From: Sacculina carcini
Lineage: Eukaryota > Arthropoda > Thecostraca > Sacculinidae
Assembly (NCBI GenBank): GCA_916048095.2
Contig: OU696578.1
Span: 5,445,826-5,509,825 of the forward strand
Length of the DNA stretch: 64,000 nt
Direction: 5' to 3'
Position numbers and translations under genes: made by a program. Below the pieces are notes generated by a model. That model had not been told where the DNA came from. It saw nothing but the letters and a program-made list of their open reading frames with translations, and searched no databases. Shown in pieces: positions 9,600 to 20,010 of this stretch. The stretch's first letter is position 1. Each line of letters opens with the position of its first letter.

Positions 9600-10505
9600 C
9601 ACGTCCGGCTGCCGTGAAAATCACCGCCTATTATTCGTCACAGACATGTCCGGCCGCAAATTCATGGTTGACAGCGGTTCCGAGGTTTCTCTGCTGCCAG
9701 CTCGTTCAACGGCATCAGCGGCGGCCCTCGACGAGCCGAAGTTACGTGCCGCCAACGGTACATCCATCCAAGTCTTTGAGGTCAACCATCGCTTGACTGT
9801 CGATCTGGGACTCGGGCGCACTTATTCGCTCGGATTTATTTCAGCAGCAGTTCCACACGCAATAATCGGAGCGGATTTCCTCCGCGAATTTGGTCTTGTG
9901 GTGGACATGAAACGGCACAAGCTAATCGACAGCGCCACATTCTTGTCCACCAGCAGCAACGCGTCGATCGTCACAACACACCCTGTGCTGACTCACATCA
10001 GTGCTGTACAGCGACCATGTGACGGACCGGAGTTCGCCGGTGTGCGCGCTTCAGCCGACTTCGCGCAGCTCGTCGCCCCACCTGACGGGTTTCCCGTTGT
10101 GAAGGTGCCTGGTGTCCAGCATCGCATCATCACACGAGGCAATCCAGTGTTCGCCCGCCCACGTCGATTAATGCCAGCCAAACTGTCCGCTGCCAGAAAA
10201 GAGTTATCAGAGTTGGTGGATCTGGGCATTCTGGTTTCCTCGTCATCGTGCTGGTCCAGTCCCATCCACCTCGTTGAAAAGGATGGTGGCACGGCTTTCA
10301 GACTGGTCGGGTGCTACGAGCGACTGAACTCCATCACGGTGCCCGACAGGTATCCCGTTCCCGACATTCAATCATTCGCCGATCAGCTCAGTGGTGCGAA
10401 TTATTTCAGCACAATTGATCTCCCGCGTGCTTTTGCTCAAGTTCCTCTGCAACCAGACGATCAGGAAAAATCTGCGATCACAACTCCATTTGGTCTTTTT
10501 TCAGT
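9600..10505 (+). pseudogene. Protease and start of reverse transcriptase, Ty3/gypsy element 1 (frame-shifted)
   Basis: Open in a frame different from gag. The aspartic protease has VDSGSEVSLLPA (active-site DSG) and the flap/C-terminal HAIIGADFL. After a linker come RT fingers: ARPRRLMPAK, LGILVSSSSCWSSPIHLVEKDGG, the altered RLVGCYERLN (usually R-P-C-x-D-Y-R-x-L-N), DRYPVPDIQSF and FSTIDL. The frame is lost at a T-tract near 10495-10501, and the same domain continues at 10500 in another frame. Confidence 0.85.
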
Positions 10506-12787
10506 ATACGCGTATGCCTTTCGTTTTGTGTAATGCTGCCCAAACTCTCCAGCGCCTCATGGACACAGTGCTGCGGGGCATGCCACGCGTATTTTGCTGC
10601 CTCGACGATGTCCTCGTCTTCTCTCCAGATGTCGAGACTCACCGCCGAGATCTGAGAGAACTCTTTCGCCGTCTCGGAGCGGCCGGCCTGGCCATCAAGC
10701 CAGAAAAGTGCGTCTTTGGCCAGCGTATTGTGCGGTTCGTTGGATTCAAAGTATCTGCACGTGGCATCGAGCCCTTACCAGACAAAATTGCTGATCTCGT
10801 GAGCATGCCGCCGCCCACCAGTTCCACTGAGTGCAGGAGGTACCTAGGCATGATTAACTTTTTCCACCGGTTCATTCCCAGGCTGGCTCAAACTCTCCAG
10901 CCCCTTCATGAGGTGGCGAACAACAAACGAAGTTTCGTGTGGGGACCTCTTCAAGTCTCCGCCTTCGAGAAGACGAAATCAGCGCTGGCTGCCGCTTCAT
11001 GTTTGGCATTTCCACAGGCGGATGCTCCGACGAAGCTAGTGGCAGACGCATCTGACTTGGCTGTGGGAGCTGTTGTGCTACAGTTCCAGAATGGTCATTG
11101 GGTACCGTTGGCGTACCACTCCCGCAAACTCACAGGCGCTGCCTTACGATGGTCCACTGGTGACAAGGAGCTGTATGCATTGTTCAGTGCGGTCAAAAGG
11201 TTCCGGCATCTACTTGAAGGCCGGCCCGCATTGCAGCTGTGGACCGACCATAAGCCATTGGTGCATGCCTTCACCAGCACCACCGAACGTTCGGCTCGTG
11301 TCCAAAGACAGCTCGCTTATCTGAGTGAGTTTTCCACGGACATACGACATATCAAAGGGTCCGAAAACGCTGTCTCGGACTGTCTCAGTAGGCCTCCGTC
11401 AGACGCAACACGAAACGTCTCTCAGCTTGCAGTGGACGCTCAACACTCGCTCGATGTCAGGCGCCTCGCGCTCGCTCAACACAGTGCCGCAGATGTCGCC
11501 GAGCTTGCCTCTTGTCCTTCGCTTCGCGTGGAAGTACGTCCAGTCGAGGGTGTTCCGTCTGGACTGCTGGTGGACGTTTCCACTGGTGTTGATCGGCCGC
11601 TGCTGCCTGAGTCACTGCAGCACGAAGTGTATCGCGCGATACATAATCTGCATCACCCAAGTGCCCGTGTCACAAAGCGCCTCGTCTCTGAACGATACGT
11701 CTTCAAGCGCATTTGGGCCAAGGTGTCATCGTGGGCGAAGACGTGCGTTCGCTGTCAACAATGTAAGATCGCTCGTCACCAACACACTGCCCTGCGTAGA
11801 CCGCCGACACCTAGCGGACGGTTTGAAGCACTCCACGTCGATGTCGTCGGTCCTCTACCAGCTGTCAATGGTTATCAGTACATTTTCACCATCGTCGACC
11901 GCTTCATGAGGTATCCGGAGGCCCTGCCGATGCTTGACGCTACCGCAGCTTCTTGTGCGAGGGTTCTGCTTGACTGGGTAGCGCGATTTGGTTTGTGCCT
12001 CTGTGTGACGTCTGATCGTGGCAGGCAATTCGTTTCGGACCTTTGGCGAGAGTTTTGGTCACTCCTAGGAGTCAGATTGTCCACAACGTGCGCGTACATG
12101 CCGCAACAGAACGGCCTGGTGGAACGTGTACACCGGCAGTTAAAAGCGTCTCTTACCGCCGCATTGATGGACAACAACGACTGGCTCACTGCACTGCCTG
12201 TTGTCTTGATGGGTCTTCGTGCCGCCCACAAGCCTGACATAGACTCCACGCCGGCGGAGATGGTGTTGGGCGAGAAAATGCGGTTGCCTGGTCAGTTCTT
12301 TTCGCAGACCAACGAGGTTCGCCCGGCCTGTGAGGTGGCGTCTCAACTGGCCACTGCCTTCCAGCGACTTCGTCCGACTCCAACGGCGTGGCACCGCCGA
12401 TACGACACCTCCCCGTTCGTGTCACAGTCACTGGCCACCGCTACACACGTCTTTGTACGCGTGGATGCTCATCGGCCGCCATTGACACCGCCGTATCGCG
12501 GTCCGTTCCCTGTGCTGGAGCGCGGTGACAAAGCGTTTGTGCTCGACTACGGTGGCAAGACCGACACTGTCGCCGTAGACCGCCTCAAGCCGGCGTTTCT
12601 GGTGCGCGACAATCAGTCTGGTGCGGACTCTCCCCCGATCTCTACAGATGATCGTGATGCCAGTCAATCAGCCCCTCAAACTGCGCCAGACGCCTCCACC
12701 GACGGCCAGAGTTCGCCTGTCCAGCCGCCGCGTATCGTATGGTCACGCCGCTCTAGACCCGTTCGCCCTCCTGGTCGGTTCTTGTGA
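10500..12787 (+). CDS. RT (rest), RNase H and integrase of Ty3/gypsy element 1
   Basis: A long open frame covers the rest of pol. RT continues with RMPFVLCNAAQTLQRLMD and the catalytic CLDDVLVFS, then SARGIEPLPDKI and the YLGMINFFHRFIP thumb. RNase H has VADASDLAVGAVV, GDKELYALFSAV and TDHKPL. Integrase has an H-x3-H/C-x2-C finger (HNLHH...CVRCQQC) and the DDE core (LHVDVVGPLP, TSDRGRQF, PQQNGLVERVHR). The tail carries a GPFPVLERG/DRLKPAF SH3-like end and a Pro/Ser-rich region. No chromodomain or envelope gene was seen. It stops at 12787, just before the polypurine tract. Catalytic residues look intact, so this part alone is not obviously dead. Confidence 0.93.
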
Positions 12788-12804
12788 ATCAGTACTGTGA
12801 AGTA

Positions 12805-12817
12805 CCTGGGGGAGAGC
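12805..12817 (+). promoter_or_regulatory. Polypurine tract of Ty3/gypsy element 1
   Basis: Purine-rich stretch gggggagag immediately upstream of the 3' LTR, the usual plus-strand primer. Confidence 0.8.
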
Positions 12818-13072
12818 TGTAGCCGATGCGCCACACTCAGTGCATTTTATCTTTATTTTATTGTCATTGATATTATTATGTATTCATTTGATCATCACAT
12901 TATATCGCATTATCATGTTATATATAAATATGTATGTGCTCGATCTGCTACATGTTAAATTGTTTATTATGCATCGGTGGCGCAAGCAATACACACACGA
13001 GTCTTACCGTACGCACGGGTTTTGATCGCTGAGGCCGTTTGCCATTATTTTACTTTTGTAGGCGTCCCTACA
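12818..13072 (+). repeat. 3' LTR of Ty3/gypsy element 1
   Basis: 255 bp, TG...CA ends, followed by the TSD GACC. It serves as the uninterrupted reference for the split 5' LTR. Confidence 0.95.
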
Positions 13073-13076
13073 GACC

Positions 13077-14030
13077 GGAGACGTCAATTGACGGCGGTCA
13101 TTTGGGATGGCTTTTTTCGGCAGTTTTTTCCAGAAATTATACATCAGTATATATATTTCAATAATTTCGAAGACGCTAAATCTAATGGTGCTGGAATTAC
13201 TACAATTCAAATGATTTTAAGGGGCGTAAATTTAAATTGAATAGTACAAGTTTACCGCAGCATTAAACAATTGCACCTTTGTCTCCATTTACATTGTTAG
13301 AGAATTTGCATGGCAATTTAACAAACACCATTCAATAGATCAGTTCAATGTCTTTGTAATGGTATACTATTTGTTATAATTACATAGTACGTAGTACATA
13401 TCTGTGTTATTCGACTAATGCTACATTTTTCATGTGAAATACAATCAAATGTACTGATAACAATTAAGTTCGATATTAAATTTAAAATCAATAACATATA
13501 TTGTGGTTCTAGCTGGGAAATTTTTTATTCCAGCTGTGACAACTTAGATTTCAGTTGGGACAAATGAAATTGTAAAAGGTATAGTTCAGTAGACTCATAC
13601 ACACACGCACACACACACACACACACATGTCATACGTTCGCAAACGTACAAACGTCCAACGAAAAACACTCAATGCAACTCGCACACCTCCACAAGACGA
13701 AACGAGAAAATGTATAGGAGTCAATGAGAAAAACTGCAAAGGATTCATCTGGCAAAGAACGAATATAACCAATTGTCCAACTCCAACTAAGCACCGATTC
13801 GGGATGACCTGTAACAACATACAGAATGTAGCAAACAACAAAAATGAAAGATAAGCAGGCACAAAGAGGTATGTGGAGGCGTGCAAGTTGCGTATGCGCG
13901 TATGCGCAAGTGCAAGTGTATGTTTGCGAACGTGTGTTAGTGTGTCCTGTTGTGTGTGTACGTTTCGCTCGTTTGTATGCGTGCCTGGTGTGTATGTATT
14001 TTAAGTGTATGTCTGTGTGTACTTAGTCTT
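13077..14030. other. Unassigned AT-rich DNA, then a CA/GT-rich block
   Basis: 13077-13560 shows nothing recognisable. 13590-14030 contains a (CA)n run at about 13598-13626 and a GT-rich stretch at 13910-14030. Open frames there come from simple sequence and are not supported as genes. The block resembles other CA- or GT-tailed blocks near 28.4-28.8, 34.6-34.8 and 45.1-45.3 kb. Confidence 0.5.
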
Positions 14031-14036
14031 GGCCCA

Positions 14037-14908
14037 AGACTAGGCTTCCCCGCGAAGGCTTCACCGCGAACTCCCACTTCGGTGCATATCCGGCAGCTCG
14101 GCTGGTTACCTGCTCTTTCTCGTATCCGCTATAAGGTATGTTGTCTGGTCTTCAAGCATATCCACTCTCCCTCTTCTCCTTCATATCTCCGTTCCCTATA
14201 GACTCTCAATAATCGTACTTCTTGTCGCATTCCTGTGCCATTAGTTTGTCCTCCTGCCATTAATCAATCTTCTTGTTCATCCAAATCCTTATAATTATCT
14301 GCTCCTCGTTTCTATAACTCGCTTTCATTTTACCTTCACCATAAGTCTTCATTCCGATCCTTTTCTGCTGATCTTCATGAATATCTGTACATCTGTCACA
14401 TCTGCTCACTCGTTCTTTTGATGATTCAATGTATGCTTTGTCTTTGGATATATGTGTGCTGTTCGTGCTGATCGTCCTGTGTTGTACCCTTGTTGTTCTT
14501 GCTTGATATTTGTCTTTTTAATCAATGTGAATTATCTGCTTTCGCTGTCCCGTTTTTGCATCTCTTGCATTCGTCGTTGTCTGGTCAGGATTCGCCCTAC
14601 TTCTGGTAACAGTGTAATTCCAGTACAACCAGATTCATTGTGGAGCCGTCGGCGACTAAAACGGCTCCACCATTGTTCTGCAGTGAGGAGGGTGGCTAGA
14701 CACCCGACAGGAAAAAAAACAAAACCTTTTTAAAGGGCGGATGAGCTATCTGATAGCCAATCTAGCATTTTACAGTTTGCAAAAGTGTTTTCATTTTTCT
14801 ATTTGTGCCTACTCCCTGCTCGCTGTGATGTTCCTGTCGGTTGTGTCTTTTTCGCGCCTGTGTATAAATATGTGCGCTATATTAGATATATGTTGTTGTT
14901 GTTGTTGT
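14037..14908 (+). pseudogene. 3' end of a LINE ORF2 with (GTT)n tail, degenerate
   Basis: Plus-strand translation gives the C-terminal LINE motif HIRQLGWLPALSRIRYKV, then ICR-like Cys/Pro segments and SAPRFYNSL, matching the ends of the full LINEs (FRWLPIKSRIHFK, GPRLYNSLPSH). It has several stops. The 3' UTR has tgtgcgctatattag and a GTT run at 14891-14908. The element is 5'-truncated to less than 0.9 kb. Confidence 0.75.
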
Positions 14909-14926
14909 GGGATTCAAGTGTTTAAG

Positions 14927-15233
14927 TGTTATGAAAGATTGGCCTCAACGATAGGCTTTATTCATCACAAAACACACATCTCCTGAAACAAAAGAAAGTA
15001 CAAATGGATATGTGAACCATAAAACGTTATATATACAGGATAATTGTAAGTACACAATTAAACAAAATGATTGCCCAAAATGGGCTATTTACAGAATATT
15101 TAATACAGAAATATACCCGGAGATGTGCACGCAAAACACGATGGTGAAAGACAAAATATGTTGTTGTTATACAGAAAATACCCACAGCGCTTTGTGCTGA
15201 TGAGCGCACAAAACTAGCCAAGATTTCATAACA
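14927..15233 (-). repeat. 3' LTR of Ty3/gypsy element 2
   Basis: 307 bp, nearly identical to 18894-19197. It includes the 17-nt segment complementary to the primer-binding site. Confidence 0.95.
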
Positions 15234-15246
15234 ATCTCCCCCTCTA
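15234..15246 (-). promoter_or_regulatory. Polypurine tract of Ty3/gypsy element 2
   Basis: On the minus strand tagagggggagat lies directly upstream of the 3' LTR and overlaps the pol stop codon. Confidence 0.8.
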
Positions 15247-17589
15247 AAAATCGCAAGCATAGTCTCCAAAACGACTGGGCGGTCTACGGACGCGACTCGA
15301 CCTTCGGACAGTCTGAACCTCATCACCAGCTTCGACTCTACTTTCGTCGTTTGCTTCGCCACCAGTCTCACCCGAGTGTCTGGATGCCTGTGGTCCGGAA
15401 GGATCTGAGTTTGAAAAATCAGTATTCGCCGGAGTGGTAGGGCTCGACGCGTCAGCTCGAGTCGCCGGTTCATTCACAGCATCACTGGAGATAACAGTAG
15501 ACTCACGATCAGTAGAAATATGTGATGGTGCCAAATGTCTTGTAGATACGGTAGTTTCGACACCTGCTCGATTTCGAATATGAGCATAATGTGAATTTGC
15601 CTGTATGAGTTCCACTTCTTCAACAAGAGGTTCATTTTTGCTTGCCCGTACGTGGCGCTTCAGAAGAACAGGACCTGGATGACAGAGCCAAGAAGGAACC
15701 GACGCACCTGAAGAAGAACGTCGTGTGAAGTTGAATAATCTTTCATGTGGAGTTGAATTGATAGATGTGCACAACAACGAGCGTATAGAATGCAGAACAT
15801 CCGGCAAAACAGTCTGCCAGTGCTGTGTCTGAAGACCACGAGACTTCAGAGCCATCAAAACACTTTTCCATATGACTCCGTTAAAACGCTCAACCTGACC
15901 ATTTCCTTGTGGATTGTAGCTCGTTATTCTGCTGCACGCTATTCCTTTTCTCATTAAGAAATCTTGAACCTCCCTGCTCATGAAAGACGATCCTCTGTCG
16001 CTGTGTATGTATGCCGGCATACCAAAAATGGAGAATAGATGCGCAAGGCAGTCGATGACAGTAGCGGCAGTCATGTTCGAACATGGATACACAAACGGAA
16101 AACGAGAATACTCGTCTATGATATTCAGAAAATAGCAATTCTTATCTGTGCTTGGTAAAGGTCCCTTGAAGTCTATATTTAAACGTTCAAATGGTTGTGT
16201 TGCTTTAATTAGACTAGTCTTCTCAGGTCGATTAAATCTTGGTTTGACTTCGGCACACACTTTGCATGACCGGATGATCTGTCGAACATCCTCTACAGAA
16301 TATGGCAAATTCTTGATCCTGATGAAATGACACAGGCGAGTGACGCCAGGATGACATAAAGCTTCGTGGAGAGACCTCAACGCATCGGCACCACTGCAGG
16401 CTGCTCCACAATGAGGCCTGGAGATTATGTCAGGAGTCACATTCTCGTGACCTGGTCGGAAAACAATGTCGTAGTCGTAACAGGACAGCTCTAGACGCCA
16501 ACGCAAAATTTTGTCGTTCTTTATCTTACTTCTATGTTGCTTGTCAAACATGAAGCTCACAGATCTCTGATCAGTCCTTATGATGAAACGTCTTCCAGTT
16601 AGATAATGACGCCAGTGACGGACTGCTTCGATGATGGCCTGCGCTTCTTTTTCCACCGATGCGTATAATTTCTCTGGCCCTTGAAATGTTTTTGAAAAGA
16701 ACGCTACAGGGCGTCCATTCTGGGCCAGTACAGCGGCGATCGCCACGTCGGACGCGTCAGTTTCCACGTCAAAAGGAAGTGTCTCATCAATCGCTTGCAC
16801 TACTGAATTTTCTATTTCACCCTTGAGTTTTTCGAAAGCGATCTCAGCTTCCTTGGAGACTGGAAAAGTAGTGGTGCTGCTTAACGGGTGAACCTTCTGA
16901 GAGTAGTTGTGGATCCAATGCAAATAATACGCAAACAAACCCAATGATCGATTCAGTGACTTTCTGTCCTTGGGTAAAGATAATTCGCGTAGAGGACGAA
17001 GTCTCTCTGGATCTGGGCGTTTCTTGCCATCTTCCACCACATAGCCTAGAATACTGAGACACTTCGTCGAGAATGAGCATTTTTCATCGTTGTAGCTGAT
17101 GTTTCTTCTTTTCGCCGCTGCCATGAATTTTTCAAGGTTTGAGTCATGCTCTTCTTGAGTCATACCACATATGGTGACGTCATCCAAGTAGGCAAACGTC
17201 CCAGAGAGCTGTTCTTCCTGAATCAAAGAATCCATGATCCGTTGGAAGCAGGCGACGCCGTTCGTAACTCCGAATGGAATTCGAGTAAACTGATATAAAC
17301 GGCCGCCAGCTTGAAACGCCGTATATGGCTTGTCTTCATTCTGAATCGGGATCTGATGATACGCACTCCTCAAGTCTATCGTGCTAAAAATTCGGTAACG
17401 CGCAATTTTGTCCACGGTATCGACAATTCGTGGTAAAGGGTAGCTGTCGAGAAGCGTGAACTTGTTTACTGTCTGCGAATAATCAACAGCCATGCGCCAT
17501 TTCTTCGTGCCATCTTTGACCACAACAATCTGTGCACGCCAAGGAGAATTTGACGGTTCAATGACTCCTTCCTTCAACAGCCGCTGAGT
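15244..17589 (-). CDS. Pol of Ty3/gypsy element 2 (RT, RNase H, integrase)
   Basis: In the same frame as gag-protease, separated by one stop codon. RT shows KEGVIEPSNSPWRAQ, MAVDYSQTVNKFT, the FSTIDLRSAYHQIPI motif, FTRIPFGVTNG and the catalytic YLDDVTICG. RNase H shows VETDASDVAIAAVLAQ, EKEAQAIIEAV and RTDQRSV. Integrase has the HHCC finger (HEALCHPGVTRLCHF...CKVCAEV) and the DDE core (LNIDFKGPLP, HSDRGSSF, NPQGNGQVERFNG). The C-terminus is Ser/Pro/Asp-rich and ends RVRRPPSRFGDY. All catalytic residues look present. A suppressed stop or a single reversion would give a full-length polyprotein. Confidence 0.95.
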   Translation of the reverse strand, partial: TQRLLKEGVIEPSNSPWRAQIVVVKDGTKKWRMAVDYSQTVNKFTLLDSYPLPRIVDTVDKIARYRIFSTIDLRSAYHQIPIQNEDKPYTAFQAGGRLYQFTRIPFGVTNGVACFQRIMDSLIQEEQLSGTFAYLDDVTICGMTQEEHDSNLEKFMAAAKRRNISYNDEKCSFSTKCLSILGYVVEDGKKRPDPERLRPLRELSLPKDRKSLNRSLGLFAYYLHWIHNYSQKVHPLSSTTTFPVSKEAEIAFEKLKGEIENSVVQAIDETLPFDVETDASDVAIAAVLAQNGRPVAFFSKTFQGPEKLYASVEKEAQAIIEAVRHWRHYLTGRRFIIRTDQRSVSFMFDKQHRSKIKNDKILRWRLELSCYDYDIVFRPGHENVTPDIISRPHCGAACSGADALRSLHEALCHPGVTRLCHFIRIKNLPYSVEDVRQIIRSCKVCAEVKPRFNRPEKTSLIKATQPFERLNIDFKGPLPSTDKNCYFLNIIDEYSRFPFVYPCSNMTAATVIDCLAHLFSIFGMPAYIHSDRGSSFMSREVQDFLMRKGIACSRITSYNPQGNGQVERFNGVIWKSVLMALKSRGLQTQHWQTVLPDVLHSIRSLLCTSINSTPHERLFNFTRRSSSGASVPSWLCHPGPVLLKRHVRASKNEPLVEEVELIQANSHYAHIRNRAGVETTVSTRHLAPSHISTDRESTVISSDAVNEPATRADASSPTTPANTDFSNSDPSGPQASRHSGETGGEANDESRVEAGDEVQTVRRSSRVRRPPSRFGDYACDF

Positions 17590-18864
17590 CTATTTCTCGA
17601 TGAACAACCGATCTTGATGTGAGTACCTCCTGGACTTGGTTGGAATCGGATGACAATCTTCTGTCATGTTTTTGAAAAGTTCAGGTGGGTCCACTTTCAT
17701 GGCACTGAATCCACAGACAACGAGAGGTGGCAGATCTCCTCCGTACTTCAAAACTACATTGTCATGCATCTGCTGAAAATCTTGACCCAGAATAATATCT
17801 GAACACAATTGAGGCAGGACTGTCAAACGCACCCTATCGTATTGTCGACCATTAACTCTGATATTGACCAGACAATGTCCAGACGTTCGCGTGGAGAACG
17901 AAGTTGAAGCCATGGAAACAGTACTGGGTGATGGCTGAACAGTTAGCGAGTGGCGTTTAACGAGACACGGATGAATGAAACTTTCCGAGCTACCACTATC
18001 TACGAGACCGTCAACCTCCTCGTTAGCAATTAAAACCTTCACAGCCGCCTTTGACAATGAGCTCGGAGTGGCTGCCGACGTAGTAGATGCTATCATTTTG
18101 CCGCCAGAATCCACGTCTGTATTTGCAGCAGCTGTTGTCGGCCTTCCACGACACACTTTGGCAAAATGACCAGTTTTCTGACATTTATGACAGACAGCTT
18201 CTCGAGCAGGACACCTTGAGCGAGGGTGTCTTTGTAAACCACAAAAGAAACATTTCGCACTCACAGCACATGTAACAGCAGTGGTGTCATTATTTTCACA
18301 GAGTGAGTCGGCCGGGACACATGCCGCATGAGTTTCACCGTAGACAACAGAGTTATTCCGAGCCGACTCTAGAGCTCGCGCTTGGTCAAATATGGTAGTC
18401 AGTTCCAATGTTGTATTCTCCAGGAGGCGCTGTCGTATAGCTGACGACTGAAGTCCAGCAATGAATGCGTCACGTATAGACTCGTCACAATATTTTGTTG
18501 AAGTGACGGCCTGGAAATTGCACTCTCTGCTGAGAACTTTGAGAGCCTGAAAATACTCGTCAAGAGACTCTCCCACCTGCTGACGCCGAGTGGCCAGTCG
18601 GTGACGGGCAAACACTTCGTTTGATGGTCTGACATACTGCGACTTGAGACACTTGATAGCTTTTTCGTACGTATCACAGTCAGAAATAGTATCGTACACC
18701 TTTGAAGACACAAAATTGACTAGTAGTCCCAACTTGTTGGCGCTTCCTTGAGGAACGACTGTCAGAAAAAGCTCGAAAGTTTTGAACCAGTGTTTCCACT
18801 CTTGTGTCGCTGAAGACGAGGACGGGTCACAGTCCAACCTCTCTGGTTTGAGAAAGCGTTCCAT
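17590..18864 (-). CDS. Gag-protease of Ty3/gypsy element 2
   Basis: Starts at ATG 18864, 30 nt downstream of the 5' LTR, and reads MERFLKPERLD, a conserved opening for this metazoan Ty3/gypsy group as I remember it. The gag domain (KHWFKTFELFL, VRPSNEVFARHRL, DEYFQALKVLSRECNF, IRDAFIAGLQSSAIRQRLLE) is followed by two CCHC-type knuckles (CFFCGLQRHPRSRC, CHKCQKTGHFAKVC), which bind RNA. The aspartic protease follows, with VDGLVDSGSSESF and DIILGQDF. The frame ends at a TAG (17590-17592) just before the RT, where relatives read through in one ORF. Unlike many gypsy elements there is no frameshift between gag and pol. Confidence 0.93.
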   Translation of the reverse strand: MERFLKPERLDCDPSSSSATQEWKHWFKTFELFLTVVPQGSANKLGLLVNFVSSKVYDTISDCDTYEKAIKCLKSQYVRPSNEVFARHRLATRRQQVGESLDEYFQALKVLSRECNFQAVTSTKYCDESIRDAFIAGLQSSAIRQRLLENTTLELTTIFDQARALESARNNSVVYGETHAACVPADSLCENNDTTAVTCAVSAKCFFCGLQRHPRSRCPAREAVCHKCQKTGHFAKVCRGRPTTAAANTDVDSGGKMIASTTSAATPSSLSKAAVKVLIANEEVDGLVDSGSSESFIHPCLVKRHSLTVQPSPSTVSMASTSFSTRTSGHCLVNIRVNGRQYDRVRLTVLPQLCSDIILGQDFQQMHDNVVLKYGGDLPPLVVCGFSAMKVDPPELFKNMTEDCHPIPTKSRRYSHQDRLFIEK

Positions 18865-18875
18865 CTTATCGGATT

Positions 18876-18892
18876 GTTTTGTGATGAATAAA
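18876..18892 (-). promoter_or_regulatory. Putative self-primed primer-binding site of Ty3/gypsy element 2
   Basis: Directly after the 5' LTR (one spacer base) the minus strand reads TTTATTCATCACAAAAC. It is not TGG-led and not tRNA-like. It is perfectly complementary over 17 nt to 18924-18940 within the LTR. If transcription starts near 18940, the RNA's own 5' end can fold back and prime cDNA, as established for Tf1 of fission yeast. Start site and mechanism are inferred. Confidence 0.6.
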
Positions 18893-18893
18893 T

Positions 18894-19197
18894 TGTTATG
18901 AAAGATTGGCCTCAACGATAGGCTTTATTCATCACAAAACACACATCTCCTGAAACAAAAGAAAGTACAAATGGATATGTGAACCATAAAACGTTATATA
19001 TACAGGATAATTGTAAGTACACAATTAAACAAAATGATTGCCCAAAATGAGCTATTTACAGAATATTTAATACAGAAATATACCCGGAGATGTGCACGCA
19101 AAACACGATGGTGAAAGACAAAATATGTTGTTGTTATACAGAAAATACCCACAGCGCTGCCAGATGAGCGCACAAAAATAGCCAAGATTTCATAACA
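18894..19197 (-). repeat. 5' LTR of Ty3/gypsy element 2
   Basis: 304 bp, followed by the TSD TTAAG. It contains the complement of the PBS at 18924-18940, then a GCCTATCGTTGAGGC-type stem toward the PBS. Confidence 0.95.
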
Positions 19198-19397
19198 TTA
19201 AGTAATGAAGAAAATGAACGGAAAAATCTCAAACGTAGTATATGAGCGGAGAGAATTGATTATTATTATTATTATTATTAACGTTTATTTGTATAGCGCA
19301 CATTAAAACACACGCGCGAAAAGACAAATCTTGGTGCAAAAATATAAATAAATAAGTAAGACACGCCGCTTAGGGAAAACAAACATGCGGACAATAC

Positions 19398-19424
19398 ACC
19401 CACCCACAAGCACACACACTCACA

Positions 19425-19471
<47 letters not shown>

Positions 19472-19500
19472 ACACACAAACATACTCATGCACACACACC
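19398..19500. repeat. (CA)n microsatellite
   Basis: Long CA-rich run with TCA interruptions, inside a LINE 3' UTR. Confidence 0.9.
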
Positions 19501-19657
19501 GCAAAATTGAAACATGGCAGTAAGGAAGAGCCAGAAAAACAAAAAACAAAACAAAACAACAACAACAAAAATACTTCTAGTAAATATATCAAGCGAGACG
19601 GGTACGGTATGACGGCTCAGAGCGAAGCGTAAGGAGTAAGAGAGTGAGAGTCATGAT

Positions 19658-20010
19658 CATGGGCGTAAATCCCGGGGGGTATAGGGGGTATATATACCCC
19701 CCGACAAATTGGCTGGGGGGTATGAATATGCAATTATACCCCCCGATAATTATGCTGAGTTCAGTTTATTGGGTATATTATCACCAAAATCAGCATGGAA
19801 GGTAAATGACAATAGGCGAAAAATGTAAGAAGTTATGAATATGTAAATAATTATATTACGCAATACACTTTTCATTGAGGTATGTGTGTTGTAATTGAAT
19901 AGGCTGAAAATAGTTGAGGGTCTCATGCAATTGGCCAACCGAGTCAAGTTTGAACACTAATACATGATGGCTGTCATCCCCCCGAGCCTCGACACAAATT
20001 TACGCCCATG
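19658..20010. mobile_element. hAT-like MITE, 353 bp
   Basis: Terminal inverted repeats CATGGGCGTAAAT / ATTTACGCCCATG are flanked by the 8-bp TSD GTCATGAT (19650-19657 and 20011-20018). Subterminal G- and C-runs (CCCGGGGGG, CCCCCCGAG) are inverted. There is no coding capacity. TSD length and TIR style indicate hAT mobilisation. Confidence 0.9.

Larger units (their letters stand above)
1522..13072 (+). mobile_element. Ty3/gypsy LTR retrotransposon 1 (5' LTR interrupted by a nested LINE)
   Basis: Complete element bounded by 255-bp LTRs beginning TGTAG and ending CTACA, with a 4-bp TSD GACC at 1518-1521 and 13073-13076. The 5' LTR is in two pieces (1522-1711 and 8728-8792) because a 7-kb LINE composite inserted into it. 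The two LTRs differ at about 3 sites by eye, so insertion was fairly recent. Order inside is PBS, gag, protease, RT, RNase H, integrase, polypurine tract. Frame changes near 9500-9600 and 10495-10505 make this copy defective. Confidence 0.93.
14927..19197 (-). mobile_element. Ty3/gypsy LTR retrotransposon 2, near-intact, putatively self-primed
   Basis: Bounded by LTRs of 307 and 304 bp beginning TGTTATGA and ending TCATAACA, with 5-bp TSDs TTAAG (14922-14926 and 19198-19202). On the minus strand the order is 5' LTR, PBS region, gag-protease, RT-RNase H-integrase, polypurine tract, 3' LTR. The LTRs are highly similar by eye, differing mainly around 15189-15204. One in-frame stop (17590-17592) is the only obvious lesion. 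The element is young and may have been active recently. Confidence 0.95.
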
